DNA from: Homalodisca vitripennis
Lineage: Eukaryota > Arthropoda > Insecta > Hemiptera > Cicadellidae
Assembly: GCF_021130785.1 (NCBI RefSeq)
Contig: NC_060213.1
Span: 117,929,001 to 117,993,000 of the forward strand
Reading direction: 5' to 3'
Length of the DNA: 64,000 nt
Shown one piece after another: positions 47,288 through 58,837 of the stretch (the first letter of the stretch is position 1; each line of letters starts with the position of its first letter). The position numbers and the translations under genes were made by a program. Under the pieces are notes generated by a model. It was not told where the DNA came from and did not search any database. It saw only the letters and a program-made list of their open reading frames with translations.

Positions 47288-50200
47288 TTACATGTCAAAG
47301 TTTCCAAGTTTATTAAACTCATCTAATATATCAGATTTTGCTTCATTTTTATAGCCATAAGGTACTGTATCGATCTTATTTTCTAGAACGATTCTCTTAT
47401 CATCTTTAGCGTTCAGTGCCAGCTTGTTTATGGTAACTGTGTACAATTCATGTTTATAGCTTTTTATTACAGTCATCTCCCTAAATTCTTCTTTATCTTC
47501 GAACAAACATCTCTTCAAGTTTTCGATATTTATTGTTTTATTTACAACGCTTCTCTTAATTCCTTTACACCTAACTGGATTTTTGTCTAGATATTTGTAC
47601 GAGTACATCTTTGATCTTAAACCACAAAATTCTTCTAATATCTCGCCGTTCAATTCGTCTTTGAATTTCCCTATTACCTTCTTATTTTTAGTAGTGAAAC
47701 ATTCATGATCTTTTGGATAATCGCTCGTATCAAAGTCATCTATATTTTCTTTAATAATTTTAAAAGGATCTCGTTTCAATTCTAGAAAATAACTGTCTGT
47801 ATCCATGTAACACAGATTCAAATCTGGATCAAACTTCTTTAATTTGTTTGTAATAAAACTCGTACATTAGCAATTTTGAGAGGTCGAGAACTGAAAATCC
47901 TATGTAAATCGGTTTTGTTAAATTTAACCTTTTGTTTGTACATGTGACTCGCTATACAGTTGTCGTCAAAGATGTTAAAGCATTTGAAATTTGTTTTCTT
48001 AGCTTGTTTCATTGAAAATTCTTCATTTCCAAGCTTAATATCACATCTGTTTCTCACATTTTCCATAGATTTTCCAAAAACTGAGTTGTTCATCAGCTTA
48101 TAAAAGTCCTTTTCAAAGTCGCTTGTAGCTTTGGTTCTCATGTTTGTGTTAAAATCAATGTATTCTTTCATAAAAGGCTTCTGATCGAATGCAATAACTC
48201 TATTCACATGTTTCAAAATCATACCTTGTTCCAAATAGAACTTCAAATTTCTCGAATGAACAACGTATTCAGTTTTATCCAGTAGAGTTGTGCAAAGTTT
48301 GTTTTTAAAATGTTCTGGAGCAAGAGGTAAATCCTTGTGATGTTCGTGTAAATTTGTTGGATATTCTAGATCGACTTCAAGAATATAGCCATAATCTTCG
48401 TCGCCAGTGAGTTCCAAAATTGTTTCTTGCCATTCTGCTGTTGTATACGTTTTAGGATCCATCCACTTGATATCGTTATATGGTAAATTTTGCATAAGCC
48501 CATACCCATAAAGGTTGTTTGCATCGACGTACAACAGATAGCTTTCTGGTTTTGTCTTATCGAAATCTTTCAAATATTTGTTATTTGCTTTAACATATCG
48601 TTTAATACATTGAGAAATGCCTCCGCGAATACCTTTTTCAATCATCAAATACATGTTATAATCGTTAATTAGCTGAAGCTCAATTTTCGTTAATTTTAAC
48701 ATTGCGTCCCATGCGAGACTGGGAGCTGTTAGATAGTGTGCCGGATCGAGTTTATAACAATTAAGGCAAATGTTTCTGAAATTTTCGAATATATCAGCAA
48801 GCAATAAAACATCTTGGATATTGTACAAATCAGAGTAATTTCCAAGATTTTTCTCTTTTAATTTGTTCCAAACGCTCAAGTAGTGTTGATAATCTTTCTC
48901 AGATATGCTCTCATCTGTCAAAAGTGAATAGAAATCTTGAATTCTTAATTCTTCTGTGTAATCAAGTTTTTCAATACTATCGATAAATTCATAGGGAAAT
49001 ATTCCTTTTCCTGACAATATTTTAAAAATCTCTTCTTTGTCATTTGGCTGTCTTTCTATAATTTCATTCAATATTCTTCCATCCTGTATAAAATGATTTG
49101 TATGTTTGAAGTCTTCTTTCTTTAAATTTTTCGCTAATTTTTCGATAGATGACGCCATGAATCTAAACGTGTCTACGAAAGAGAATTTTATGAACTTTCT
49201 AGGTTTGTCACCATCAAACTCATACCCGTATCCAGAATTTACAGAGTAATTTATATATCGTTCATCGGTGTTTGCAATCAAATCAACATTACCGTATTGT
49301 TTTGCCAATTCTTTTATGTACAAAATGCGTATCGTAATTAGACATATTGTGACAGAAAACGGGAATATTCTGAGGAAATTTCAAATTCAGATTACAAATT
49401 CTATGAGCTGCACCTCGAAATTTTCCAGTCAAATGACAGTGATCTCTGCATTTTTTGAATGCATCATAAGCAGAACTCCAATTATCTGGTAAAAACCCTA
49501 AAGTTTTTTCAGTGTCTTGATACGATATTTCTTCACAAATGTGGCAAAGATTTGAATTTTGATACGAAATTTCTTCTTCGTCAGTCAATTTCATGGGCTT
49601 CATGTTCTTTGAATTATATTTTTTAGCTATGTATTTCGATAATTTATTGAGCTCTTCAAACAATTTTGTAGGAACGTTCGGCAACTCTTCTTCATTTTTG
49701 GCTCGATAAACATATCGGTTTGTACATGCGATTGGTCACATTCGACACTAAATATAGAGTAAAACCATAAGGAATATGCTTCTGAATCTTGGTTGTAGTC
49801 GATCTTTGTGGATTGTTCTTGCATGTCGGAATTTTTTCTAATATGCTCTCAAAATCCATATAAATAACGTACGGATGGCTAAACTTCTTTTGATAATTAG
49901 TAAATTTAGTTGTTTGACCTGGAAATGGCATAATAGGTTTGCATACTTCATGTTGCTTGCAAATTTCTAAATGATCTGCTAAATCTCCAGATTTGTAGAA
50001 ATGGCTTAAACATCTTCTACATAGCAATTTTTTATGTTCGTGTTTAGATAACTGAGAACTCACTAATCTATTTAAATCTGTTATCAACACATAATGAGAT
50101 TTGTCTTCTTGTTTTACATACAATAAATCGATTTCTAACTCGGCATTATAAACTTCGGAAATTTGTAATGGAACAATGTTAATTTTTTCATCAAAACTGT

Positions 50201-50722
50201 AGACATTGATAGACATTTTTGGATATTTGTACTTGGAATTGTAACTTCGTTTCTCAAATAATTGTATATCTTTTAAGGACATTGGATACTCGAAACCTGA
50301 AAATATCTCGTCATTTACAAATTTTTCATATTGTTTTTGATCTTTCGCAGTCTCTTTCGGGTTTTTCAATAGCACATCGGATAGAATAAATAAAGCAATA
50401 ATCATCTTTATTTTTGATATTTATACAAGCTTTTTTATCTTTGATTTTCTTTGGCAAATCGATATATGATCCTGCGTTCATCATTTCGTGTTTGTTAAGG
50501 CTCAAAACTAGTTGTTTGCAGCTTTTAAATGTCCATCCAGAACCCTTATTTGGATGATTTGTCTGTTCTCGATGTGTTAATTTATTAAATTGCTTAGTAA
50601 TAAAGTCGTTTACGTCAAATATTTCGTCTGATTTTATAGTAAAGTACATTGGACACGTTTTGTGTTTCACCGTTCACTAAAGTTCTTTCGTATTCACATT
50701 CCAAAGATAAATAACCTTTCAT
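47288..50722 (-). pseudogene. pPolB: Protein-primed family B DNA polymerase, five frameshifts
   Basis: The reading crosses six segments: from 50722, 50326-50670, 49692-50405, 49289-49684, 47839-49323 and 47288-47821. Recognisable in order are a CRRCLSHFYKSGDLADHLEIC zinc motif, exonuclease I YMDFES, a CHICEE...RDHCHLTGKFRG block, exonuclease II HNMSNYDTHF, polymerase A LLYVDANNLYGYGL, polymerase B LMNNSVFGKSMENVR, and polymerase C YMDTDSYF followed by CKGIKR. This is the Polinton replicase, which starts synthesis from a terminal protein. No internal nonsense codon is evident within the segments; only frameshifts break it, several at short homopolymers. Confidence 0.95.
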
Positions 50723-50726
50723 ATTT

Positions 50727-51239
50727 TTAAACGGTTTCTTGAAATTTTTCTATTAAACTTTTAATCTCTGGCCTCATAATTGATAGATATTTGTAAATTG
50801 ACATGAAATTTTCGTTTAAATTTGTTAAAATGTATTGCTTGAAAAGACCGTGTATTGAGGATAAAACTTCTACATCTATGATATTTTCAGGTTTTTCGTT
50901 AAGAGTTTTATCAATTTCTTCGATCATTTCAGACTTAGTTTTATCGTTTGTTTCTATGGACAATTTTTCAGCGATTGATTGAATTTTTTCATCATTAAAT
51001 AGATTGAGATCTTTTTTATCTTCCTTAAAGCTTTTCTTTAATTCACGCAATTTTTCTATATTGTACATCTTTTCGTGACCATTGATTTGATTCTCTTTAG
51101 CCCAAGTCCTCAAATAATTTAGTTCTTTTTCATAAATATCTTTATTTTTCAGATGATTCTTTGAATTATAATGCCTGGTGTAATGATGTTCAAAAACATC
51201 TTTTTTGCAGTATGGGCACTCTATCTTTTTCCGCTCCAT
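50727..51239 (-). CDS. C2H2-finger, Lys/Glu-rich protein upstream of polymerase
   Basis: An intact 170-codon frame. It opens with one C2H2 finger (CPYCKKDVFEHHYTRHYNSKNH, residues about 8-30), then highly charged helices. The start at 51239 follows TTTTTGCTCTTTAAATATGG, a variant of the element motif. The stop is 4 bases before the likely polymerase start, so it could be a separate gene co-transcribed with the polymerase, or the original N-terminal part of it. Polinton polymerases often have such a finger near their N-terminus. The function is not known. Confidence 0.65.
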   Translation of the reverse strand: MERKKIECPYCKKDVFEHHYTRHYNSKNHLKNKDIYEKELNYLRTWAKENQINGHEKMYNIEKLRELKKSFKEDKKDLNLFNDEKIQSIAEKLSIETNDKTKSEMIEEIDKTLNEKPENIIDVEVLSSIHGLFKQYILTNLNENFMSIYKYLSIMRPEIKSLIEKFQETV

Positions 51240-51393
51240 ATTTAAAGAGCAAAAATTTGTAAACTAAAATTTTGAGAAGTGGTGATTTTTGACACAAATC
51301 AGCACAATTTCTGGTCAAATGTTTTCAGATTGTTCTATTGATTGTAGAAAAATCTTTTAACTAAATTTAGTTTAAAAGATTTTTCTATAATAA

Positions 51394-51703
51394 ATGGCGG
51401 CGCTGTTACAAGAGTTGAATAAGGTTGGTGAACTAAGATTCAAAGAATATAAGAAATTAGTGGAATTGGAAGAAAAAAAGAGATATAGAATCTTGAATTT
51501 GGAGAAAATGAAAGATAAATTCGGGTTTACAATAATTGCCGAGTTGGAAGATTGTAAAGTACACTTGCCGAAACAGATTTTTGACTGTTTTGGATGAGAA
51601 AAAGATTAAAGAATTAAACAAAAAATGAAAAATTACACTTGATTGTTACTGGAAAGAAGACTATTAAAGATAAAGACTGTGTTACAATTAACTTTGTAGA
51701 ATA
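51394..51703 (+). pseudogene. TIR-encoded small protein, right copy, frameshifted
   Basis: Inverted copy of the gene at 34680-34985. The start follows TTTTTCTATAATAAATGG. The N-terminal 67 codons read through and keep the block KMKDKFGFTIIAELEDCKVHLP. Two extra A's (CGAAACAG for CGAACAG near 51574 and a longer A run near 51621) destroy the rest. The N-terminal residues differ from the left copy (MAALLQELNKVGELRF against MEFLKELNDIGECMF). Confidence 0.85.
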
Positions 51704-51920
51704 AAGATTTTTTATTAAGATTTTTTGATTTTTTCATTAAAACAGCTTATAAATGTAGAAGCAAACATTGAACAGTAAAACAGCTAAAGATTCGGTTATT
51801 TAACATTCGTGCTTTCCTGTTAGATTTTATTAGATTTGTTTATTGTTCAATGGACAGTATTTTACATTGATTTTCTGACTGTCCCAAAAGTGCGCCAGAA
51901 CCGCCATATTCATATCTACT
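51394..51920 (-). repeat. Right terminal inverted repeat of the Polinton
   Basis: Inverted match to 34397-34985 without the 91-bp duplication. Ends at CATATCTACT, followed by TATATT. Confidence 0.9.
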
Positions 51921-51932
51921 TATATTTATATA

Positions 51933-51988
<56 letters not shown>
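51921..51988. repeat. (TA)n tract with right target duplication
   Basis: Begins with TATATT (51921-51926), identical to 34391-34396, then runs on as TA repeats. Confidence 0.93.
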
Positions 51989-51991
<3 letters not shown>

Positions 51992-52005
51992 TAAATTTGT
52001 AGAAA

Positions 52006-52258
52006 TGGCAATAGCCTTATTTACTTTCAATTGACATTGAATTGCAAAAAGTACTTGCTACGCCGGGACTCGAACCCGGATCTCTCACTTGCCGGGTGAA
52101 TGTGCTACCATTACACCACAGAGCCCTTACATTTTACGATTCAATTATTTTGTAGTTGGCCGTATCTGTCACATATGCGTTTAAATAACCAACTTAACAT
52201 ATGATCCGAAAACCAAACACCTGTCAAATGGCTTTTATTTACATTAAATTTGTAGAAA
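52006..52258 (-). mobile_element. tRNA-derived SINE-like element
   Basis: A tRNA-like head on the minus strand (about 52130-52060) has a good A box (TGGTGTAATGG) and a perfect B box (GGTTCGAGTCC). The anticodon arm (TTCAC/GTGAG with loop CCGGCAA) folds, but the acceptor stem does not, so this is a SINE rather than a working tRNA. The 18-base ACATTAAATTTGTAGAAA occurs at both 51988 and 52240, possibly a target duplication. The tail phrase ACTTTTTGC-ATTCAATGT recurs at 54641. Confidence 0.6.
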
Positions 52259-52317
52259 CTGATACGGCCATTAATTATTATTTACTAATGTAATGACGTA
52301 TCTGTTAATACACGCTT

Positions 52318-53685
52318 ACCGTGACGGCAGGTGCTCCCCAAGGCTCGATTCTTGGCCCAGACCTGTGGAACATCAAGTACGACGGGGTTATTCGTATGGA
52401 GATGCCGCACGAAACCTTCCTCGTTGCCTATGCAGATGACATTGCCGTAGTCATAACCGCGAGAGAGTTGGATGAGGCGCAGAGATTGCTAAGTCTATAT
52501 CTGAGGCGAATACTCTGCTGGATGGGTGAGCATGGACTGCTTTGGCCACCGAGAAGACGGGGATCGTGCATCTCACCAGGAGAATGATAGATCCCGTCGT
52601 GCAGCTAAATGTCAACACGGAGCTCATTAGTACCAAAACGCTGCGTCAATTATCTAGGAGTGAGAATGGATTCCCGTATGACATTCTGGGACCTGCTCGC
52701 CTGTGCGGCCGAGAAAGCTGAAAGGATTGTGGCCAATCTGAGCAGGCTCATGACCAACGTCGGTGGACCCGCAGAGGCTAAACGCCGAGTCCTCATGTCC
52801 GTGACGAACTCGGTTATCCTCTACGGTTGCGAGATATGGGCGGATGCCTTGCGGCAGAAGCGCTACAGGAAGAAGGTCGTGGCGGTGCAGAGGAGAGGAG
52901 CTCTCCGGATTTAATCTGCCTATCGTACCGTTTCGGAGCCGGCCGTCCTGGTGATTGCTGCGGGGGTAATTCCCATCGATCTTCTTGCTCTTGAGCGGAA
53001 GCGTGTCTACGGGAATGGGAATGGCACTGTCAGCCGTGCTGCTGCCCGTTCGCACACAATGGATGAGTGGCAAACTCGATGGGAGACGGAGAGTCGAGGA
53101 CGTTGGCTTTTAGGCTCATAGGTGATCTGAGGGGATGGACCGAAAGACAGCATTGAGAGGTATAATTCTACCTTACCCAGCTTCTCACTGGGCACGGTTG
53201 TTTCGGCTTCTACCTTAACAGAATGGGGAAGATCCTGAGTCCGGAATTCCAGTACGGGGATTCGGATGCGGACGATGCCCTGCACACCTTCTTCAAATGT
53301 AGAAGGTGGGAAACGGAGAGAAGGGAGCTGGAGGCAGCTATCGGGCGTGTTTGCCTGAGACTATTATAGAAGAGATGTTGGATAGTCCCGAATCGTGGAG
53401 CGCTGTCGCTGCGTTCTGCAAGAGGGTGATAAGGCAAAAAAGAAGAGAGCAGCTAAAAAGCACCAGAATAGCTCATGCCGGTGCATTTTTGAATGAAGTA
53501 ATGCCCATTGGGTTAACGATGGCACCCTCTTGAAGTAGTTGCAAAGATGCGTTCCCGAGAGGGTTTCCAATGCCTGGACCGGTAGGTTTTTAGTGGGTGA
53601 GAGTCCCACACACCAGGGCGAACATCTGTCCCTGACGGTGCATTTTCCTATCGTAAAAAAAACCAAAAAACAAAAAGAAATACAC
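52318..53685 (+). pseudogene. 5'-truncated R1-type LINE (reverse transcriptase)
   Basis: Starts inside the reverse transcriptase at GAPQGSILGPDLWNI, continues with the catalytic VAYADDIAVV and, over several frames, SVTNSVILYGCEIWADALR, VAVQRRGALRI, SEPAVLVIAAGVIPIDLLALERKR and the downstream Cys/His region typical of R1-clade ORF2 (FFKCRRWETERRELEAAIG). The endonuclease and first half of the RT are missing, as usual for truncated LINEs. Several frameshifts make it inactive. A 3' untranslated part ends in an A-rich stretch near 53655-53683. No rDNA sequence is beside it. Confidence 0.85.
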
Positions 53686-54568
53686 TCTTACCGTAATGGA
53701 ATAATTTGTACTTATTGGTTTTATTAGACTTAATGTTATATGGAATTAATTTTTTAGACATTATGCATTTCTAAGATAATAAATTTATGAGTTATTCAAA
53801 AGTTTACTTTTATCCTCTGGGAATTTTTCTCCTGCTTTTGTCTTCAGGTTTATAAATCACGGAGTTACCATTTTTGTAAAACCTTAAACGACAACCATAT
53901 TGTAATTTATTGCTGAGTTAATGTTTTTGTTTACTATCTACATCCTGCCCTAATATATGTGTTGCAATGGAAATCTGAGTATTCTGCTCACGAAATCCTT
54001 AGCTGAAGAGAAGAATCGAAATCGGAATATGGAAATAATCGAAAAGTTGCCAGAGTGTTAGCTCAAAGAATTACGGCATCAATTCAAACGTTTTCTTTGT
54101 GGCCAGGCTTTGGCCAATTTTGTGATGATTTGCCTGTTTCGACTTGATTTCGTCTCTTTAGCTTATGAGTTTGGGTGTACAGCCACAGGTTTATAAATTG
54201 TCCCCCTGAGGCACTACAAATGAAAAAATAAACAATATTAAAATATCGACTTAATGCACTTGTTGATAAAATAGTAAAAACAATTTATCTTATTGTTGCA
54301 ATGTGAATGACGAATGAATTGTAATGTGAATGTGTGTAGATGTTAAGTGAGTATGCTACATATTGTAGAACAACTTTATAAACAGACTTTACAAATATGA
54401 CTTTTGAAATACAATCGTATTAATTGCCAATACAATAAACTATATTACATTATGTTAATATATTCTGTGGTAGTCTCATACCATGGTGTATTTATCCTTA
54501 TTTTGTGACTCATATTAAGTTATGTTTAAAATGCCAAAAGCTTTAAGAAAATCAAGGTAAAATGGCAA
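53686..54568. other. No gene seen
   Basis: AT-rich with no supported frame. Confidence 0.5.
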
Positions 54569-54601
54569 GGCGTTGTTTTATATATATATATATAAAACAA
54601 C

Positions 54602-54604
<3 letters not shown>
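54569..54604. repeat. Perfect 36-bp palindrome
   Basis: GGCGTTGTTTTA, a TA run, and TAAAACAACGCC form a perfect inverted repeat able to fold into a 12-bp-plus stem. It opens directly onto a (TA)n tract. Confidence 0.9.
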
Positions 54605-54642
<38 letters not shown>

Positions 54643-54687
54643 TTTTTGCGATTCAATGTTTATTGAAATTATATATACTATCATATA

Positions 54688-54752
<65 letters not shown>

Positions 54753-54753
54753 G
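54605..54753. repeat. (TA)n and (GT)n microsatellites with SINE tail
   Basis: TA repeats at 54605-54640, a SINE-tail-like ACTTTTTGCGATTCAATG at 54641, then (GT)n at 54692-54753 with one TT interruption. Confidence 0.9.
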
Positions 54754-57700
54754 CTACGCATCTCTATCAGGTTGACCTAACCGATTGTCAGTCAAAAATG
54801 AATTGCATTCTATATTTTAAACACTTTTATTATTGTTCTCAATATTTTAGCTATTGTACTTAAGACAAGAAATGGAACGATAAGACAACATAGCAGTATC
54901 ATTCAAGTCTTAAAACGTTAGCATAAGTAACAGTTTATAAAATCCCCGGGATTAGATATTGCTTTCACGAATTTTTATTATTTCTCATAGAAGATGAGCA
55001 AATATCATCCTAATATAAATTATATTCTAGCTGGGCTGTGCGGAAATGATAGTAGAAACAGGCCGTAACCCGATACCTATCTTCATAATGTTTTCTAATA
55101 AATAATGTTATAGATTAAGTGTTTATTCCTTAAATAACTTTTGAAATATTTACACATTTTATTTAAATATTTTCTACTGTTTCCGCAAATTTACACGTAT
55201 CATAAAATGTTATATGATTGAATGTTATATGAATAGTAGTGTTGAAGCCATCTATTTGTGATTAACCACGCCACCACTACTGAGGCCGGAACATATAATG
55301 TTAATACAACACTACTCTAGCTATAGTGCACAATGTTGTCATCATAAAGTTAACTTATAGCACCTTTATTTACTAGATCGTTGGCAGCCTTGATTTTAGC
55401 AAGGAAGCTCTTTACACTTGCAGGAAACTCGCTATGCTTGACCCATCCGGCTTTATATACTTTCAAGAATATGTATGCGTACAGAACTCAGAACTAGAAC
55501 AGTGTTATTGGATGGTCCTTTTAAAGTGGCAAATGAAATCATACATGTTAATATCCGTAGCTGAACCATATAAAATACTAATAAATGGTTATAAGGACTC
55601 AAAAACGAGACCGATAATGCTTTTTCTTCATGCGAATGAAGATTTAGTGCCATAAAATTAATACATGATTATATGTTAAGAGAATTCTTAGACGAGGCCT
55701 GTACTATCAGTGATTTTTCTGTCTGTGAATGAAGAATAAGTAGCTGTATCGCACGTCAGATAAAAACAGTAACAATAAGGGGGTAGAAAATGAGTTTGAA
55801 GAAAATGAAGTCCCAGAAAACCCATTCTACAACTTAGAATACTAAATTGGTCGTTTTACGAAACTTGTATTGTTCACAAGCTATGCCCAAATTTCTCTGA
55901 AACTACTTGAATTAGAGTGCTCAAGTTTCGCACGCTTTTCAACTCAAGCTTTTACACAATTGGACATTTTTTATTATGTATTTATTTTTAATGTTTAATT
56001 TGCGTGTTTTTTGTTTTTTTTGTGGTATACATAGTTAGTGGGAACGACAAATTTATTGCTGACTCTTTTAATGGGGTTTTATCAATATTATAAAGAAATC
56101 ATTTTAAAATATTTGGTCAAACAGTTTTCAACTCACTGAAGTATCAAATGTAATCTGTAGGTTTGTCAAGGATCAATGTTCTTAATAACAATTATATCAG
56201 GTATAAAAGAAATTACCGTGATTTTAAACTTTATATATTATGTATATATAACTTTTATATACAATGTTAAAACTATGTGCCCCGTTCTTAATAGGCAGGA
56301 CGTTGCGAATGTTACCCACTGAAATGTATGTAGTCGAGTTCTTACCAGATAGATTCACTGATAACTGTGTACACAAATAATAAGTGTTCCTGAGATATTT
56401 GGGCTTAAACAATCTATGAACAGTAATCTTTATGTAACATCGTATTATTTGGAATTGTAAGAGACCAGTAATACATTTATTATGCAAACCTCTGACAACT
56501 TATGAAACAGTTTACAAATTGAACCTCGGGAGCTAACGGTCCTTAGTCCGTAGTTACCTGTTTACGGGTACACTTTATAAGCTATATGCAATATCATCGC
56601 CAGGCCTTCAAAGGGAATATCTTATTACTCTACATGTAAAGGAAAATGTCCGTAATCATCAAGAGAAAGTATTGTTTATTAAGAGAAATCACAATATATT
56701 AACGCAATGTACTTTTTCTGAAGAACATATTGAAGAATAACAAAAAGGGTGTTTTCTAAATTTTTCAGTAACACATTACGTAATTCATGGTGATTTCAAT
56801 AAATTTTCATCCCTGCAAACTATACTGCTTGACTGGTCCACATGCTTTAGTCTATTTCCAACAGTGACTATTATTTGAAATGTGAGGCTAGGCTATAAAG
56901 TTTTCTATTTCATATTACAAAAAACGTACATAAAAAGCATAATCTCAAGAATTAAGATAAAATACCTTTTCTTTACTGGGTAAAAAAATACAATCTACTT
57001 CATATTGGTAAAAAAGTTCTCATTTCAACAGTTGTAAGAATCAAGAAACGATGAGCCATACCACTTTTCGCTCAGCTCCTATTTTCAAACTTTCAAAAAA
57101 AAGCAACAGAAATACTCGAGGCCAATTCTTAGATTCTGACTCAGAAAAAATTAACTCTTTCACTGAAGGAGGAGAAAAATATACTTCAGTATTTGAGAGA
57201 AGTATACGGTTTTATTTTTGCCACCATAAGAGTAAAACCCGCATCGACCATGTGAGATGTATTTTTCACTCTGATCCTTCCGCCGCCACTCTGCCCCTGC
57301 CATCCCTTGTAAGAAGCTTGGTGATTCCTTATATACTTTTTAATACTTACTATATTTATCTAGCTGGGTTCTTGCCGACTGTTCCAAAGGAAGTCTCTGG
57401 AGTCACATTCTGGAATCAAATCTTGTATCTCAGGACATTTTCTAAGTAGATGATTATCTAATTGCTGAAATATAAAAACTACGTCAAAACTAATGTTTAC
57501 TCAGTAGAGAATTTCCCCACTATAAAGGTAAACAAATAGTAGTTAAATTAATTATACATGTGATTGTCCTGTCATAAAACAAAGTTTTACACAGAGCAGT
57601 TGATTACATTTGGCAGGATCATTCCTTTAATGTTTTACAACTTTAGATAACTAGATGGAAATTTTCACTACTTTAAAGACCATCGGATTTTCAAGATAAG

Positions 57701-58837
57701 AGTAGGCTTATTCTTTGTTTCAAGGTTATTTTTGACGATGGAAGGATTGTGAAGGAAACAAGATTTTTTCCGAAATAGGCTTATATTAAACCAGAAACCC
57801 TAAGAAAGTACACATACAATTTTATTGCTCTCGGCTGAGTAGTTTACTCATGAAATAGACAAAAAATAAAATTAGGCACTATTGCATTTGAAAATTTTTA
57901 GGACGCCTAATTTTACTAAAATTACAGGCTAAAAATAAGGCAATTTTACTGTACATATTTTGTTAGTCTACAAAAAATGTGAGAACATCAGGAGCGAGAC
58001 TATAAGGTAGTTTGCCCGGTGAGAAAGGCTGGACAGAGTGATTCACCACCAGACAAGTTGCGCCAGCGCCATTCGCTATCTCTCTTGCACGCAGTCATGC
58101 TATTGTTATTTCCTCACACGGCCAAGATCCGCGCTACCGTCAGTGTAGTACCAGAAAATTCCGGGGAGAGCGCGCCACTATCTACCCTTCATCAACTTAT
58201 ATTTAACAATAATTCATTTGGTAAGAGAATTGTTTTTTTATATAGAAAAGTATTTTTTATCTATGCATTAGTGTATAATTTCAACACTTTACAGCGGGCC
58301 AACGATACGCAATGTCTGATATTAGGGTTACTCACCATCACCTCATCGTGGAATGTATATGCGAATTATCTAGCATCACACAGCTCCTGAATACACCATT
58401 GCTAGTCATATATTTCAAACTTTGGTCTAAATATACCAGTTTGGAGTATCATCCTTTATTTTTAATCTTCAAAATGATATGTCCAAGTGGGTTAGTCGCG
58501 TGTAGACTTGGACCACACAACTTTGTATGACCCCTATTAATATCTGTGTAGTTTTATAATTCCTCTGTTATAGTGTAACGTCAATTTTCGCAAACGTAAC
58601 GTAAACTGACCCAGAAAGACTCAGTCGTGGAATGGGGTAAAGTATTCCAGGGTTTGGGAGAAGGTAGTTAGAATGGGGAAACCCAAGGCTCAGATTGAGA
58701 GCAGAGTCAACCTAAGTGGACTCAATACGAACGCTCGGTATCATCACAGCCCAGGCTCCAGGTAGGGTATGAGGAAGAGTGAGGGACAATAGTAACTTGG
58801 AAATTAAAGCGGTGGGAAAGGGTCTAACAAAGGAACT
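54754..58837. other. 4 kb without a recognised gene
   Basis: Includes the dispersed repeat copy at 55300-55470 and a GC-richer island at 58000-58190 with no family match. Frames at 57051-57449 and 58019-58390 are open for 120-130 codons but show no recognisable domain and have mixed composition. I do not call them. Confidence 0.45.
55300..55470 (+). repeat. Dispersed repeat, copy B
   Basis: Aligns with 10354-10525 in the same orientation, roughly 85% by eye, ending after CATCCGGCTTTATATACTT. Confidence 0.7.

Larger units (their letters stand above)
34397..51920. mobile_element. Polinton/Maverick element, complete (17524 bp)
   Basis: Both ends start AGTAGATATGAATATGGCGG as inverted copies and are flanked by a perfect 6-bp direct repeat TATATT, the target duplication length known for Polintons. 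Inside are protein-primed DNA polymerase B, retroviral-type integrase, FtsK/HerA ATPase, adenain-like protease, major capsid and penton proteins, plus about ten accessory genes. The length is in the usual 15-20 kb range. Most large genes are frameshifted, so this copy is probably not autonomous unless the frameshifts are assembly errors. Confidence 0.97.

Noticed and set aside
52060..52130. tRNA gene (GGC anticodon) on the minus strand
   Set aside because: The anticodon arm folds but the acceptor stem does not pair, and the surroundings look like a SINE.
57051..58390. Two open frames of 120-130 codons
   Set aside because: No domain, composition like surrounding DNA, no splice or promoter support.
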